Numbered from the stretch's first letter, positions 1 through 11,850 are shown. The stretch is 64,000 nt of DNA from Cryptomeria japonica (GCF_030272615.1 NC_081410.1:187016119-187080118), one strand, 5' to 3'. Notes: generated from the letters alone by a model not told the origin. Translations and numbers: made by a program.

Positions 1-2544
1 AACTTCCTTGTCAAGAACGATAGGAATATCAAGTTTGGGTGTTCTAGGTTCACTTAAAGATAGGATCATATCTGTTTTCCACTTTTGATAAGATTTGAAC
101 AGATGATCACCTCGCGGAGGAAGAGATTGGAATTGTTTAGGCCAAAAATAATCAATAGGAACACTAGAGGTTCTTTCAGCTGGTTTAAAGAGACTATGAT
201 TGACAGTAACAACTTCACCATTATGGGGAAATTTTAAACATTTATGAATAGGAGAAGCAATAGCTTTCATGGAAGATAGCCAAGGATAGCCAAGCTTCAC
301 ATGAAATTGTTCGGATGAAGGAATAATAGCAAAGTTTACATCAAGAGATTTGTTATGGACCTCAATAGGTAATGTAATAGAACCAATTGCAGGAGAAGAA
401 AATGCATCAAATAATTTCACAATCACATCTATTTTGTCATAGATCACTTGATTCAATTGCAAAGTAAAAAGAAATTCTTCAATAATAACATTAACCATGC
501 ACGAAGGATCAATAAGCACTCCACGGCAAGGTGTATTCTTGACTTTTGCAACTATGTATAAAGGATCATCAGGTGCCCTGATAGTTTCACTAGAATCAAA
601 TGTGATGGAAGGTTCTTTAGGGTTTTCTTGCTGCTCTAATAAGTTAATCACATTCGGAGTCATAGACACAAGACCATCAGATGAGAGAGAGGAATCATTA
701 GCCTCAATCACATTAGAGGTATGAGAAGGTAATGGATCAGTAAAAATCTGAAGATTTTGGTTAGGAAGAGCTACAGATGTGTTGCCTTTATCATTCACTC
801 TAGAAACAGAGATAGTATTATTATCAATCAAATCTTGAATTTTACCCTTTAAAGAAAAACATTTTTCAGTATCATGCCCAGGTTGACGATGAAATTGACA
901 AAAAGATTTGTTATCAAAATAAGGTGAATTAATCTTTGTAGGATCAATTTGCCTTATAGGAGGAAGAGTAAGCACATTTTGTTCCAATAACTTATTCATA
1001 ATACTATGCAATGATTCATTCAAAGGAGTATACTTTCTTTCTTTCTTGAAAAACTTAGAAATAGGAGGCACACCTGATGCTACATTCACATTGTTGTTGA
1101 TGATGTTTTCATTGAATTTGATGGAATCTCTGTTTGGTTTAAACTTCCCAAATGGTTGTTGACTGCTATCACCCTTATCACTCGGAGCCATAGGATGTGA
1201 TTGTTCCATTTGACTCACAGTCAGTTGATAATTGTGAAGAGTTGCACACAACTGTTGGAAAGAAGTAAACTCAGAAAACATAAGTTTGTCTCGAATATCT
1301 TTTTGTAAATTAGAAATAAAGATTCTTTGAATATCATTGTCAGGCACTGGAAAAGAAATTTGAGCATACAAATGCTTATATCTACCAATGAAATCAGTCA
1401 CTTTTTCTTTAACACCTTGTTTACAATGCATTAAATCAATCAAAGTAACTTTACGACTTATATTGTTTTGAAATTGTTGAATGAAAGCATTTGCAAGTTG
1501 TTCGAAAGAAGTAATAGAATAAGAAGGCAATGAGCAATACCATTGTAGGGCTTTGTCTCTTAATGTTCTAGTAAACAGTTTCGCAAGCAACCTTTGGTCA
1601 TAAGCAAAATCAGTACAAATTGTTTGAAAAGTCTTAACATGTGTTAGAGGATCACCTTTACCATTATAAAGCTCCAAATGCGGGATTTCAACATGTTTAG
1701 GGGGAATAGCTCGAACAATGTCAAGAGAAAGTGGGCTCGCAACATCAAATGTGGGCACACTAAACTTAGATTGATTCATAGAGGCAATTTGTTGCTGTAA
1801 AGAAGAGACAGTTTGTGCAAGATTGTTAATGGTCGCTTCAGTCGAAGAATTCATATTAGATGTGTTAGATTGTGATGGAGGTATTATGTTATTGAAAGAA
1901 GGCAAAGAGTAAGGTGGTGGGACACTATGATAGTTAGTCATAGGAGATGATTGGACAGGAGGAACACTACAAGGAGGAATGGAATGGTTAAATGAATTGC
2001 CCCCTTGCGTCATGTTCATTTGTGGAGATATAATAGGAACACTCATTGAAGGAATGAATGAAGAAGTCGGATTGAATGAAGGAAGAGGGTTAATTGAAGA
2101 GGAAGGATTGCCCCCATGACTAGTGATCACAGGGGGAATGTCTTGTATAGAAGTAGTCATTATGTTTGATATAAAGGTAGGTATGCTAGCAATAGAAGTT
2201 GTCAAAGGAATAGAATGATTGACTTGAGTGGGAGGTTGTGTATAACCTAAAGATTCGGCACAACTCTTTATAGGCATCACATTCGAATCCACAATGTGTG
2301 CAATACCACGCAAAATATCAATTCCATTCTTATCACTTTGAAGCATATGTTTTAGACCCTCAATTAAAGGAAGAGCTTGACTATCGGGGTATTCTTGAGA
2401 CATCCATTGTCGAAAATCGTCAAATTGGTTATCCAATTTCGAAAGTTGTTCTACAGAAACCTCATGGAGAGCTTCTTCATCATTAGGAGGATTAGAGGAA
2501 TTACCCATGTCCTCGTTAAAAAGGCTATTCAAATTAGGTTCCAT
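1..2544 (-). CDS. Gag plus protease-like polyprotein of family A, partial, open frame
   Basis: I read all 848 triplets of this frame from ATG 2544-2542 to position 1 and found no stop, so the C-terminus lies beyond the window. An earlier in-frame ATG at 2634-2632, equivalent to the A2 start, is followed by TGA at 2565-2563, so translation would have to start at 2544. The order is a Pro/Ser/Asn-rich N-terminal region, a retrotransposon gag domain (about 1730-1260), a zinc-knuckle variant C-x2-H-x4-H-x4-C near 900-860, and a retropepsin-like segment near 560-240. That segment has LIDPSCMVNV where D-S/T-G is expected, and a later LGYPWL. Known of the family: gag forms the particle and protease matures it. 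The zinc knuckle is intact here, whereas A2 has an Asp for the first His. Whether it is expressed is unknown. Confidence 0.85.
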   Translation of the reverse strand, partial: MEPNLNSLFNEDMGNSSNPPNDEEALHEVSVEQLSKLDNQFDDFRQWMSQEYPDSQALPLIEGLKHMLQSDKNGIDILRGIAHIVDSNVMPIKSCAESLGYTQPPTQVNHSIPLTTSIASIPTFISNIMTTSIQDIPPVITSHGGNPSSSINPLPSFNPTSSFIPSMSVPIISPQMNMTQGGNSFNHSIPPCSVPPVQSSPMTNYHSVPPPYSLPSFNNIIPPSQSNTSNMNSSTEATINNLAQTVSSLQQQIASMNQSKFSVPTFDVASPLSLDIVRAIPPKHVEIPHLELYNGKGDPLTHVKTFQTICTDFAYDQRLLAKLFTRTLRDKALQWYCSLPSYSITSFEQLANAFIQQFQNNISRKVTLIDLMHCKQGVKEKVTDFIGRYKHLYAQISFPVPDNDIQRIFISNLQKDIRDKLMFSEFTSFQQLCATLHNYQLTVSQMEQSHPMAPSDKGDSSQQPFGKFKPNRDSIKFNENIINNNVNVASGVPPISKFFKKERKYTPLNESLHSIMNKLLEQNVLTLPPIRQIDPTKINSPYFDNKSFCQFHRQPGHDTEKCFSLKGKIQDLIDNNTISVSRVNDKGNTSVALPNQNLQIFTDPLPSHTSNVIEANDSSLSSDGLVSMTPNVINLLEQQENPKEPSITFDSSETIRAPDDPLYIVAKVKNTPCRGVLIDPSCMVNVIIEEFLFTLQLNQVIYDKIDVIVKLFDAFSSPAIGSITLPIEVHNKSLDVNFAIIPSSEQFHVKLGYPWLSSMKAIASPIHKCLKFPHNGEVVTVNHSLFKPAERTSSVPIDYFWPKQFQSLPPRGDHLFKSYQKWKTDMILSLSEPRTPKLDIPIVLDKEV

Positions 2545-3797
2545 CTCCTCGGTAATTAAACCTCAGAAAGACTTAATTCTAAGGCTTCGTCTAACGGGAA
2601 TAGTGTAAGTAGGGCTTATTGTTGTAAAACTCATGCACTAGGGAGAGAGAGAAAATTTTGAATTTAGAGGTAGAAAATTTTAGTAAAATCAGCCAATCTC
2701 CTAGATTTAGGCTGTTAAATGCAATCATAACAATCTCCCGAAATTTCAGAAAAAATGTCCGGGACCGTGGCGCTCGGAGTGCACACGGTCCTTGCAACTT
2801 TCTTCAAAATTTGCAGGGATGAAACGTATGATGATTTTAAAGCTAATCTGAAAACATTGAGTGATTTTACGATCTGTAGATAGGCCAAATTAAAGTTGCA
2901 ATCTCAAAATTGAACCCTACCAAGATTGTCGAAAAATGCAAAATTTGAATTTTGAAAAAGAGAGGGAAACTGAAATTTTGAATTTTATGATTTTAGAGGG
3001 AATGTCAAAAGCAATGCAAGTTTTGAAATTCAAAAGTTGACTCAATTTCACGCAAAATTCAATTTTGAAAGCGGAAATCAAAGTTGTTGTAATTAAGCAC
3101 TTAATTTCAAAAGTCACAAATTGCAAGAATTTGAATAAAGCACTGAAATTTCGAATGAATGCAAACACACTTTTCAGATTTAGGACAGTAAGAACACAAT
3201 TTTGACATGAATTTCAGTTTCAATGATTTTTGAATGATTAGAAGCCTTAAACCAAACAATCACAAGACCAACTTTGACTTTAATTTTGAAAGTGTTATAA
3301 TTGATAAAATCAGCCAAAATTCTGGATTTTAGCAGAAAAATACAGTAAGATCTAGCTCCCGAAATTTCGGAAAAAATGTCAGGGACGATGGCGCTCGGAG
3401 TGCACACGGTCCTCATAACTTTTTTCCAAATTTTCAGGGATGAAAGATATTGTGATTTTATTGCGGAATCCAAAGTTACAGCTGATTTGGAGATGTTTTG
3501 ATCAGTGAAATTGTCGGACAAAGGTTGAATCAAGAGGGTTTTGACACTTAACCACTTAATTTTCAGAATTAAAGCACAAATATGAATTGATAATTTGTAA
3601 TAGAAGGGCAGATCTGAAACAAACATTAATAATTAAACATTTCGCACGTTCAACTACTAAAAAGAAAATTTAGGGTTTTTATGCAATTAACCTCTAAAAT
3701 TTGCAAAAGATCAAACATGGAAATGTAATCAAGGAAGCCAATTTTTAGATCTAACCATGAAAAATCAGAAAGGATGTTCATGTCGGGTTCACCAAAA
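2545..3797 (-). other. Untranslated leader of A1
   Basis: This non-coding leader lies between the 5' LTR and gag and matches 26039-27300 of A2. It contains two copies of the GGACC...GCGCC hairpin (2762-2791 and 3383-3412). Each is embedded in a longer diverged repeat that includes TTTCGG and a TTTCATCCCTG-like tract. A primer-binding-like site reading TGGTGAACCCGACATGAAC on the minus strand lies just inside the LTR. No supported gene is present; the short ORFs here are incidental. Confidence 0.75.
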
Positions 3798-5016
3798 TGT
3801 AAAGCGGAAAATGATCTAACCCTAGTTGCTCTCCCCTCTTCCAACTCCAAGGAGAAAGAAGGGAGGTAACTAGGGTTGATGGTTTTCACTTAGGAGAGAC
3901 TTTACGTTCAAAAGAGGGGGTTGAAACCCATAAGATCCAATCCCACACAATGCAAGATTGGATTCTAAATGAGTTTCAAGGGTTAAGACAGCAAGGCTAC
4001 CCTCTTTTGTAAATAATGTTGATAGAAGAATGAAGCTAGGAATGCATAGAAAGTGAGAAAGATTCGCTTATAAACTGAGATAGGGATATAGGATGAAGCT
4101 GCGGACCTGGAATTAGCAGTAAAATGTCGATACGGCGCTGTCCTGCAAATTTGAGCAAAAGTTGACGGGACGATGGCGCCCGGCGTGCACACGGTCCTCC
4201 GAAAAATCTGCGAAACGAAGGGGGATCTGTTCATCTCTACACAAGGATTCCAGATCTTCAATTTCAGCCGCGTACCTGCAACCTACACATAGAAAAGCGA
4301 AGACGATTGGGGGGTTAGGGATTAGGGGTTTGCCTTTAGGTCAAACCCCGGTTTTGGAATTAACCAAGTAATGAGAAATGTTGTAAATGTAAATGTTTGT
4401 AATGTAAAACAAGTACTAATACCTTGTTGTAAGGATGTTTGTATCCTTATGTGCGAAGGTATAGATGTTGTTGTTTGTTGTATGTTGTATGTAATATGTA
4501 GTAGTATGTGATCTCCTCTTCAATGGTTGAATCCTTGTCTTGAATGCAACACTTAGCCTTGAATGGAGACTTGGAATGATCAATTGCTTGAAGGAATGCT
4601 TGAATGCTTGAATGCTTGAATGTTTGAGTATCGTTTCCACATATGTTCCTCTTCTTTCATCTACCGAAATGGGAGAGGAAAATGTAGTTTATATACTTGT
4701 CAATTAGGGCTGATAGACTGATTTTCCCGACCTTAGGCTGACCAAGAAATGATATTTTCCAAATTGCAAACAAAAAGACCCGAAGCCTCATAGGAGACCG
4801 GGCCCAAAATAGGGCCAGGGACCAGGGCGCTGGGCGCTCTGGTCCCACCTCCCGAGACAGTAGGGTGCAAGGAGGATCAGGCCAGGGTGCAAGAAAATGC
4901 AGTTTTTGGTGTCATAAACAGGTTTCAGGGTCTCCATTCAGGTTCCGTGTTGTATCGCCATCGTGAAGACTGAAATGTAGTCGAAATTGCAAGTGTCACA
5001 ATTTTAGGACGCTACA
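3798..5016 (-). repeat. 5' LTR of A1
   Basis: This is a 1219-bp LTR, TGTAGCG...TTTACA on the minus strand, about the same length as the two A2 LTRs. A TATA box (TATATAA, plus-strand positions 4689-4695) would drive transcription leftward. The LTR holds two GC-rich hairpins, 4819-4845 and 4168-4197, of the family described at 26061-27218. Its single copy of the AGCGCCCAGCGCC hairpin shows that the expanded version in the A2 5' LTR is derived. Confidence 0.92.
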
Positions 5017-5121
5017 ATTAAATAAATAAAGATTTATTTAATTAATAGAAGAATTAGGCTTAAATAATTAAATAAATAAAGATATTTATTTAATTAGACA
5101 TGACAATTTAAGGTGTCTGCA
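5017..5121 (-). repeat. Truncated LTR of family B, split by A1
   Basis: Read on the minus strand from 5121, this begins TGCAGACACC and follows the first ~105 bases of the family B LTR (43753 onward), including the AT palindromes built of TTTATTTATTTAAT. It stops where A1 begins, so A1 inserted into an existing family B LTR. The rest of that LTR should lie beyond the left edge. Confidence 0.88.
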
Positions 5122-5865
5122 CTAGTATATCCATACTAGTCCAAAAATATTATGAAGCACAACGGAAGATAAGATACATTGAGAAAAGTGAAGATCACAC
5201 TAATGTAGTCATAGTTGATCCTCTATTGATTCATCCCCACACAATATTGGAATGCCATAATTCTTAGCCAATTATGAGTGTATCATTCTTTAATACAAAG
5301 AGTGAGGTATGTTATTCAAATCTTTATGGATATTTTTGCATTCAAAAATTATAGAGCTAAGTACATGTGTTTTTGTTTTACATTTCCTCCTTCAATTTAT
5401 TATAAATTATCAAAACATCAATTTATATATATCATGTACAATTAGTTTAAGTTAATTATGTTTATAAATATGCATTTTATTGGATTATCCTAGACTAAAA
5501 TTAAAGAATTTGTATTTTTCATAAGAAAAAATAATGTTCAATTATCTAGTTTAGATTATAAATAGACTGAAATATGCGCTTCTTGAGGTTCAACAACACA
5601 TTCCTCAAAAGATGTCCTTTATGTGCATGGCAATATCACAAATGCTTTCCACCCATTGGTGGGGGTTGAACTCTCAACATCGTAAGTACCTTCCATGTTG
5701 CCTCAACATTGTGTCGCTCAGGTATTTTGGAATGTAGGTGGCATATAATATTATCATTTTGTTTTGGTGAATGTTTGTTTTAAACATTATTTAAGCCGAG
5801 TTTCCCTCCATACATTAAAAACAATCTTAGTTATTTGTTAAACCTTTGAGCCTGAAATTGAATAA
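5122..5865. other. Intergenic, no supported gene
   Basis: This is AT-rich sequence flanking the family B LTR. A 40-odd codon open stretch near 5138-5270 on the plus strand lacks a recognisable domain. I see no RNA gene or clear mobile element. Confidence 0.4.
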
Positions 5866-5869
5866 GGGC

Positions 5870-6560
5870 AAATGGGTAGCTTACTTTGTTTTAAGAGGGT
5901 TAATTTCATTAAATATGGTGGTTAACCCATTATAGGAATTTTTGTTGTATTTAAGGGGGTAATGCGATATTTGAAATTCATTCCCAGGGGAACAGGTATG
6001 GAGTTATATCTCTTAGAGAGTTAAGTGGTTTCCTATTGAGAGATAAAAACTTAGTGAGTCCTTTGAGAGGAATTTTGTACGACTTCTAAGTCATTTGTAA
6101 AGGCTTGATGCCTAATGTATTTATGTACTCTTGTTGAGAGAGAGTGAGTTGCAACTCATTGCTTAGCATTGTAAAGGTGACAAAGGAGAGCTAGAAATGA
6201 ACATGTTGCTAGATAGATCCTATCATTGCAGTGTGGAAGTAGGGAGAGTCTGAAGCACAAAATCTTCCTTGGAAACAAATTGTAACTCGGTTAAAGACCA
6301 TGGTGATATAAAAACATTTGCTTCATAGTAATGGCATCGATCATGAGTGTTTGTGTATCTGGAGACGTAGCCAAAGTCTGGTGAACTCCATAATCAAATC
6401 TTTTGTTTCTCTTTTCCTGGTGCATGAGTTTATCAACTTCTTTACTTTCTGGAATTTTATGTGTTTATTTGCTCAATTTACAAGCAACAACAATTTCTAT
6501 CTTCAATTAAACTTGTATCCTGATAAATCTAACAATTGCTAAGTGATTCATAATAAGTAG
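5870..6560 (+). repeat. Possible LTR fragment (copia-like)
   Basis: The stretch has the texture of the R/U5 part of a plant copia LTR: a GGTGATATAAAAA TATA-like site near 6301-6313, a GGAGACGTAGCC motif near 6360, then a T-rich U5 ending near CAATTGCTAAG. No second LTR, PBS or target duplication was found, so it would be a solo or truncated LTR. This rests on motif resemblance only. Confidence 0.35.
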
Positions 6561-6628
6561 TTTACGGATCAATGTGAGTGTGATGATTTAAAAACTAGGC
6601 ATTTATAGCAGCAACATGGTTAAGGTGG

Positions 6629-6972
6629 TGTTGGTAGTGGGCTAGCATCCCTCACGAGGATTTGCAACATGGTTTAATAGCCTCATGTGGATTCTATAAG
6701 TCTAGTGGTTGTATCAAACATTGACAAGTCAATCTTTTGGTGCAACAACAACCCTAGCTTGTAACAAGTGGCATCAAAGCTTGGTCACAAGTTCGAATCA
6801 CGCAAGCCATGATGAGTGACGTTGGGAGGGGGATTGTTGGCAGGGGGTTAGCATCCCTTGTGGGTATTCACGACATGGTTTAATAGCCTCCTGTGGATTC
6901 TATAAGTCTAGTGGTTGTATCGGGCATTGACAGGTCAATCTTTTGGTGCAACTGCAAGCCTAGCTTGTAACA
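6629..6972 (+). mobile_element. Complete TRIM (miniature LTR retrotransposon)
   Basis: Two 138-bp direct repeats (6629-6766 and 6835-6972) both begin TGTTGG and end TTGTAACA. They enclose only 68 bp. Two bases after the first LTR is TGGCATCAAAGC (6769-6780), close to the initiator-Met primer site TGGTATCAGAGC. A purine tract, GGGAGGGGGAT, ends at 6834, directly before the second LTR. A 5-bp target duplication GGTGG flanks the unit (6624-6628 and 6973-6977). There is no coding capacity, so it depended on enzymes from another element. The LTRs differ at roughly 20 sites, so the insertion is old. Confidence 0.9.
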
Positions 6973-6977
6973 GGTGG

Positions 6978-8091
6978 AAGCTACTGAATTATTCTTTACT
7001 TGGAGTAAAGGATAGTAACTATTAGAGTGGTGGTAATTTACTAGTAAAGAACATAAAGTAAAGGTAAAAATTTGAAGGGGCTACAAATTTTACAGATCAT
7101 TATTGTAGAACTTGAATTATTAGACTTTAATAATTAAAGCAAAGAATGTTATTCGAGTGTATCTTTAAAGCAGATAAACACACAAATCATAGAGACATTC
7201 TTTTCACTTTATCAATATGCTCATTGTAATCAATCATATAATAGAATGTTGTACTCAAACAAAGCTTTTATCAATCAATTAACTATTTTCTTCAAAGCAA
7301 GGGAATTACAGAGTCAGATTCTCAAAATTTCATATTAAGATTCATGGTTCTAAGAAAGTTTAGTTAGGAAGAAGTCTTAACCTATTATTACAATGAGTAT
7401 GAATTTATGTATAGAGATAATTCCAATAAGAAAAAAATTCAAGATTTAGATAAGTTAATCAAATTGTTCAAGAGAAGTTTTTAGTCAACATTACCAGTCT
7501 TTCATGCTATGACGCATTCCCAAAATTCTGCATAGTGGCTAGTTGAATTAAGTGCAACATAAGATAATTTCATCTATGAAATATTTTTTTCCAATTATTA
7601 TATTCTTATTAAAAATTTACAAATATTTTCTTATTTAAAATAGAAAAATATAAGCACCAAATAAATAATAGATAATTATTTTTTATCGATGACAATAATT
7701 ATCATTTATTTTAGTGAATTTTAAATATTTTATTTTTTATATACATGTATATTTAATATAAAATTGTTGATTATATCTAAAAAATTATATATTAAAAAGC
7801 CAAGATAATTGATAATTAAAATTTTTACAAAAATTTTACACTTTAAAACATAATTACATAAATTTTATTTTAATACTACACATTTTTAAGTCTCTTTTAA
7901 TTAATCTAATACAAACTTACTTTAAAAAAAAAAATTACATGACTAAAATTTATACAAATTAAAAAATAAATTTAACTTTAATATAAACTCAAAATAAAAT
8001 AAAAAATAAAATAATAAAAATATACGTATTAAGTAACATAATATAACATTATATTATGGAAGACCCGAAGGACCATAATATAAGATACATT
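6978..8091. other. AT-rich intergenic DNA
   Basis: No gene, repeat array or RNA is recognised. The stretch 7560-8050 is very AT-rich. A perfect 10-bp inverted repeat, TATATTATGG...CCATAATATA, lies near 8050-8082. Confidence 0.4.
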
Positions 8092-8103
8092 ACATTACAT
8101 TAA

Positions 8104-9033
8104 GTACCATAATATAAAATTACTACGTCAAAGATAATATGGAAGACTCGGAGGAGGACAGTGTTAATACCGAGGATGACATGGAGGCCACAGATGTTTC
8201 AAAGTCTTCTAAGTTGGACACCAATGCCCCTGACTCTAGGACTTTGTAGGAAGATAATAAGAACACCTCTCCTTTATCTTCTACTTCCCCGCCCCAAGCT
8301 GAAGGTAAACAGATCTATGAGGAAGATGAGAGGAAGTCTGAGGGCATTCAGACTACCATTGATAGAGGTGAAAAGGCGGAGGCTACCCAATGCGCGAGTT
8401 GTAAAGCCATTTACGAGGATCTGAACATTGTTAAAAAGAAGTTGGATACTCTGGGCAAGCATTTCAACATAATTATGAAATTTGCCCTGAAGGTCATGCA
8501 TTCCTTGACCACTACTCTGTGGCTTCTATACTAGGAAAAAGAGAACCAGGGAAGTTTGGGAGGTGACACCACGAAGGACCTGTTCAAGTTCCTTGCGGAT
8601 GATTGGACCAGACTGCTGCTTTCCAAGCACATGGAGACTAAAAAAAATGATTAATGGGTGCCTTTCTCCATTTTTGCTTATGTTTTCGTTGCTAGATCTA
8701 CTGGATCCTAATTTTGTTTAATTTTATCACCAGCCCTATGTGGCATATTAAGACTCTTTTTATTTCTAGATATTGTCGTAAAAACAGTATGCTTATTATT
8801 AGGGTTAGTTGGTTTAGTGTTGGTTTCTTCGTGGATACCTGCATTTTTAGATTACCATAAATCTTGTGATTTTATTTAATAGTAGGTGGAATATGTTTTT
8901 GATAGTTAAGATAGGGATTGGCTAATACTCTATCAGTTGGTTGTTGTTAATGTGTTGTTAATGAGCTCTCTTTGAGGCTTGCTTTGTACTCCAAGTCAGC
9001 CCCCTAGTTTTGGCTGCTTTTTTTTTATCAAAA
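8104..9033 (+). mobile_element. Truncated non-LTR retroposon with 12-bp target duplication
   Basis: The unit is flanked by a perfect 12-bp direct repeat ACATTACATTAA (8092-8103 and 9034-9045). Its 3' end is T-rich and runs into ATCAAAA, as in many plant LINE tails. It carries a decayed ORF (8139-8654) and ~380 bp of apparently non-coding 3' sequence. The target duplication supports target-primed insertion. A LINE remnant is most likely; a retrocopied gene transcript is possible, though there is no long poly(A). Confidence 0.6.
8139..8654 (+). pseudogene. Decayed 172-codon ORF inside the retroposon
   Basis: The frame runs from ATG 8139 to TAA 8652-8654 with two in-frame TAG codons (8247-8249 and 8532-8534). 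The product is very acidic at the N-terminus, has an isolated CASC cysteine pair near residue 87, and a Lys/Leu-rich possible coiled coil around residues 90-120. It resembles a LINE ORF1 tail or an unknown small protein, and I do not recognise it. Its base composition is clearly less AT-rich than the flanks, supporting past coding use. Confidence 0.45.
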
Positions 9034-9045
9034 ACATTACATTAA

Positions 9046-11685
9046 AATAATAATTACCTATATGTAAGCCATAGATTATGGCAAATGCATTAAAAGAAAC
9101 CTTTCAACTTTATGTTGTTCTTCTCAGCCAATCTCCTCACGCTCAACTTTAATATAATTTAACTATTATAAAATCTTAAAACAATATTATTCTAATGTGC
9201 ACTTTACTTGAAGAAATGCTTTTCTTGTGAGTTATGTATACACTTTATTATATTCTTTAACCTGAATAAGATTATGGGTGATAGGTAGCAAAGAAAAAGG
9301 GATAAAGTAACACAAGTTATTGTGTGCCTGAAGTTGAGGGTGAATTTCCATATAAGATTTTATCTTTTTGGAGGAAACTATTAAATTAATATAAATAATC
9401 TAGGTTAAATAATATATCTTTTCAATGGCCTAAAGATTCTTCATTTAACAACAAGAAAGAAGTTTGGTTCTTTGTGTAGGTGATTTGGAAAGAGAGCTAA
9501 GATTTCCCCAAAAGGGGGTAGAATTGTTTATAAGTTCCTATCCAATATTAACTAGCACTTGCACCCAAAAGAGGTGTAAGGGTTTCGCCGATAGAAAAGT
9601 ATTTGTAAGTTAATATATGATAAACGTATAATATTTATTTTGTTTATAAATTTTTAGTACGATTTTGAGATACATATAATATTTGTGAAATAATAGAAAA
9701 ATATTTGAACTACATATTTGTTTATATTTAGTTGAAGGAAATATTTGCAACATTTTCAATTGTGAATATTTTGTAAGTGAGGATTCTATAAGTAGAAACG
9801 TATCACAATTTCACACAAAGTTTCAAATATCTAAGCAAACATGTTAAGGAAATGTATTTTAATTGTCTATATATTTTATTTTGTTAGTACAAATTTTAAA
9901 TAATTACAATCTTGTCTACAACATTAAAAAAGAATATCTCTAAATTACATATTTGATATTATTGAATTGAAGAACTTTTTTGGGGAATTTCATTTTTTGT
10001 GATTTTAAAGTTGATGATTCCCTTTTCTTGTATAGAATGATATTGGAGAAAGAAGTCATTAGTTTTTTTTATGAGTACATTGATGGGCTTATGTAAAAGG
10101 TACAAAATATAGAAATGTGAAGGTTTGTGAACTAAAGAAAGGAATTATTAAGCACTTGAAGTAGCAATATATGAATATTAAGCAATAATATACAAATTGT
10201 TAATTTAATAAAGTAAGATAGTTCCAAAAGAAAGGAATTGATTTTTTTTGTATAGAATGTTAAATTTAAAAGAAAGGAATTGATTTTTTTTGTATAGAAT
10301 GTTAAATTTAAAATTGTGTACCTTTACTCATTATAAGGAGAATTGATGTAGTGGGGACTCTTCCTTTTTAGATAGTTAATGGAACATAGAAAATGTAGAT
10401 TTATATCTATTCTACAAACTTGATTGGAGTATAGCTCATTTATCTAAACACTAACTATAAATTCAAAAGGAAAGTGTTGTTGATGTCAGGATGCCAGTTA
10501 GAATAAAGAAAAGTAAAAATTGCTTGTTTGAGAGACTTTCATTTCCTCAAACATGATAACATAAAAGAACATTATTACTTATGATATAAAGATCTCTTAG
10601 AATTATTAAAAAAAATAAAATTGTAACAACAATGAGATTTCAAAAAATAAAATAAAAATGGACAAATACTTGGATTTTTTGCTTTATTGTTACCTAAAAA
10701 GCCTAAGAAGTTATTGTCTTATCCATTTACTTGGATGAACCCAAACAAGTCTTCTTGTGTACAAAACATGTAGCAACATCATCACACCATGTGCCTTCCT
10801 GAGTCTGAGTTGATCAAAATCCTCAATATGAATGGAATGCCATTCTCTCATAAAATTATAATTTGTTTTTCTTTTCTTTTTGAAATATCTTATTACTTCT
10901 ATTAATATTATATTGAGAATAATGTTGAACTATAGGGTATGCATATAAGTGATTAAAGTAGAAGCATGCCTCAAAGAAAAAGTCCTAGTTGTCTACTCTT
11001 GTTCGAGACCCCTTGTCAAAGTGGTAAGTTGGTGGGCTTCCATATAGACAAACAACATTCAACTTAAATAAGTAATCTTATTAGCAATGTATCTCACTTG
11101 CAAGAATTACTCATTTACATTATGGAAAGAAATATACCTGAAATAAGAAAAACTTTTTTACAATTTAAGTACATGATGAGAAGCTAAAAGCAAAGAAATT
11201 TTTGAGCTATGGTTCTCAAAGTTGTTTATTAAAAGAACAAATTTTGTTATTTTTGTTTATTCATTTGATAACAAAAAATAGGAATCTTAGCTAGATTTTG
11301 CCCATTTTGTGTATACAAGTATAGGATTGCAGTATCTATAATATATATACAACACTACGTACAAATTTCTTTGAGCCATGATACATTAGTTGAAGGAGAA
11401 AAAGTACAAAATATGTTGATATTACATACTAAAGTAGATTCATTATGCACAAAAGGATAGATCAATGCCATTTATAAGCCATACAAAATGGCAGTTGATT
11501 GCATTTAAAAATGTGCACTACTGTGGTAAGTAAGAAATCATAGTATAAAGACACATGCTATATGTGAGAAATTATAGTATAAATTCACATACTACTAGCG
11601 TAATAACCCACTTTACTTAACCCAACAAAATTTGACCACTCTTTTTTTTTGTTTACTTTAATCATTTGTGTTTGATTCAATCACA
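9046..11685. other. Intergenic, no supported gene
   Basis: This is AT-rich sequence without long ORFs, LTR pairs or RNA genes that I can identify. The only clear structure is the 42-bp tandem duplication at 10227-10310. Confidence 0.4.
10227..10310. repeat. 42-bp tandem duplication
   Basis: Two essentially identical 42-bp units (10227-10268 and 10269-10310), each AAAAGAAAGG...GTTAAATTT, lie head to tail. Their near identity points to a recent slippage or duplication event. Confidence 0.85.
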
Positions 11686-11689
11686 TACT

Positions 11690-11850
11690 TTGGGCATCCA
11701 TCCATTAGGATTAGGCATTCATCCATCCGGGATGAGCATCTAACCATACGGGTTAGGCATTTGTCCATACGGAGCAAAAGGTTTCATCTATCCAATATGG
11801 GATAGGCATCTACCCATATAGGGTAGGCATCTATCTAATTGGGATAGGGG
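11690..11850. repeat. Degenerate ~22-bp minisatellite with internal mini-palindromes
   Basis: About seven variants of a GGCATCTA-CCCATA-GGGTTA type unit occur in tandem. Several contain a small inverted repeat such as ACCCATATAGGGT around 11812-11824. Unit lengths vary from about 20 to 35 bp. No coding role is seen. Confidence 0.65.

Larger units (their letters stand above)
1..5016 (-). mobile_element. Family A gag-only LTR retrotransposon, copy A1 (runs off left edge)
   Basis: This is the reverse complement of the 5' two-thirds of element A2 (24806-29850). Reading leftward from 5016 it has a 5' LTR (5016-3798), a primer-binding-like site just inside (about 3797-3776), a long leader, and a gag/protease-like ORF open to position 1. 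Its LTR start, TGTAGCG, abuts the AT-rich LTR remnant at 5017-5121. The candidate 5-bp target duplication there is ATTAA (5017-5021), but its partner lies outside the window. Whether A1 ever had reverse transcriptase cannot be seen; A2 has none. The assignment rests on direct alignment by eye with A2. Confidence 0.92.
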
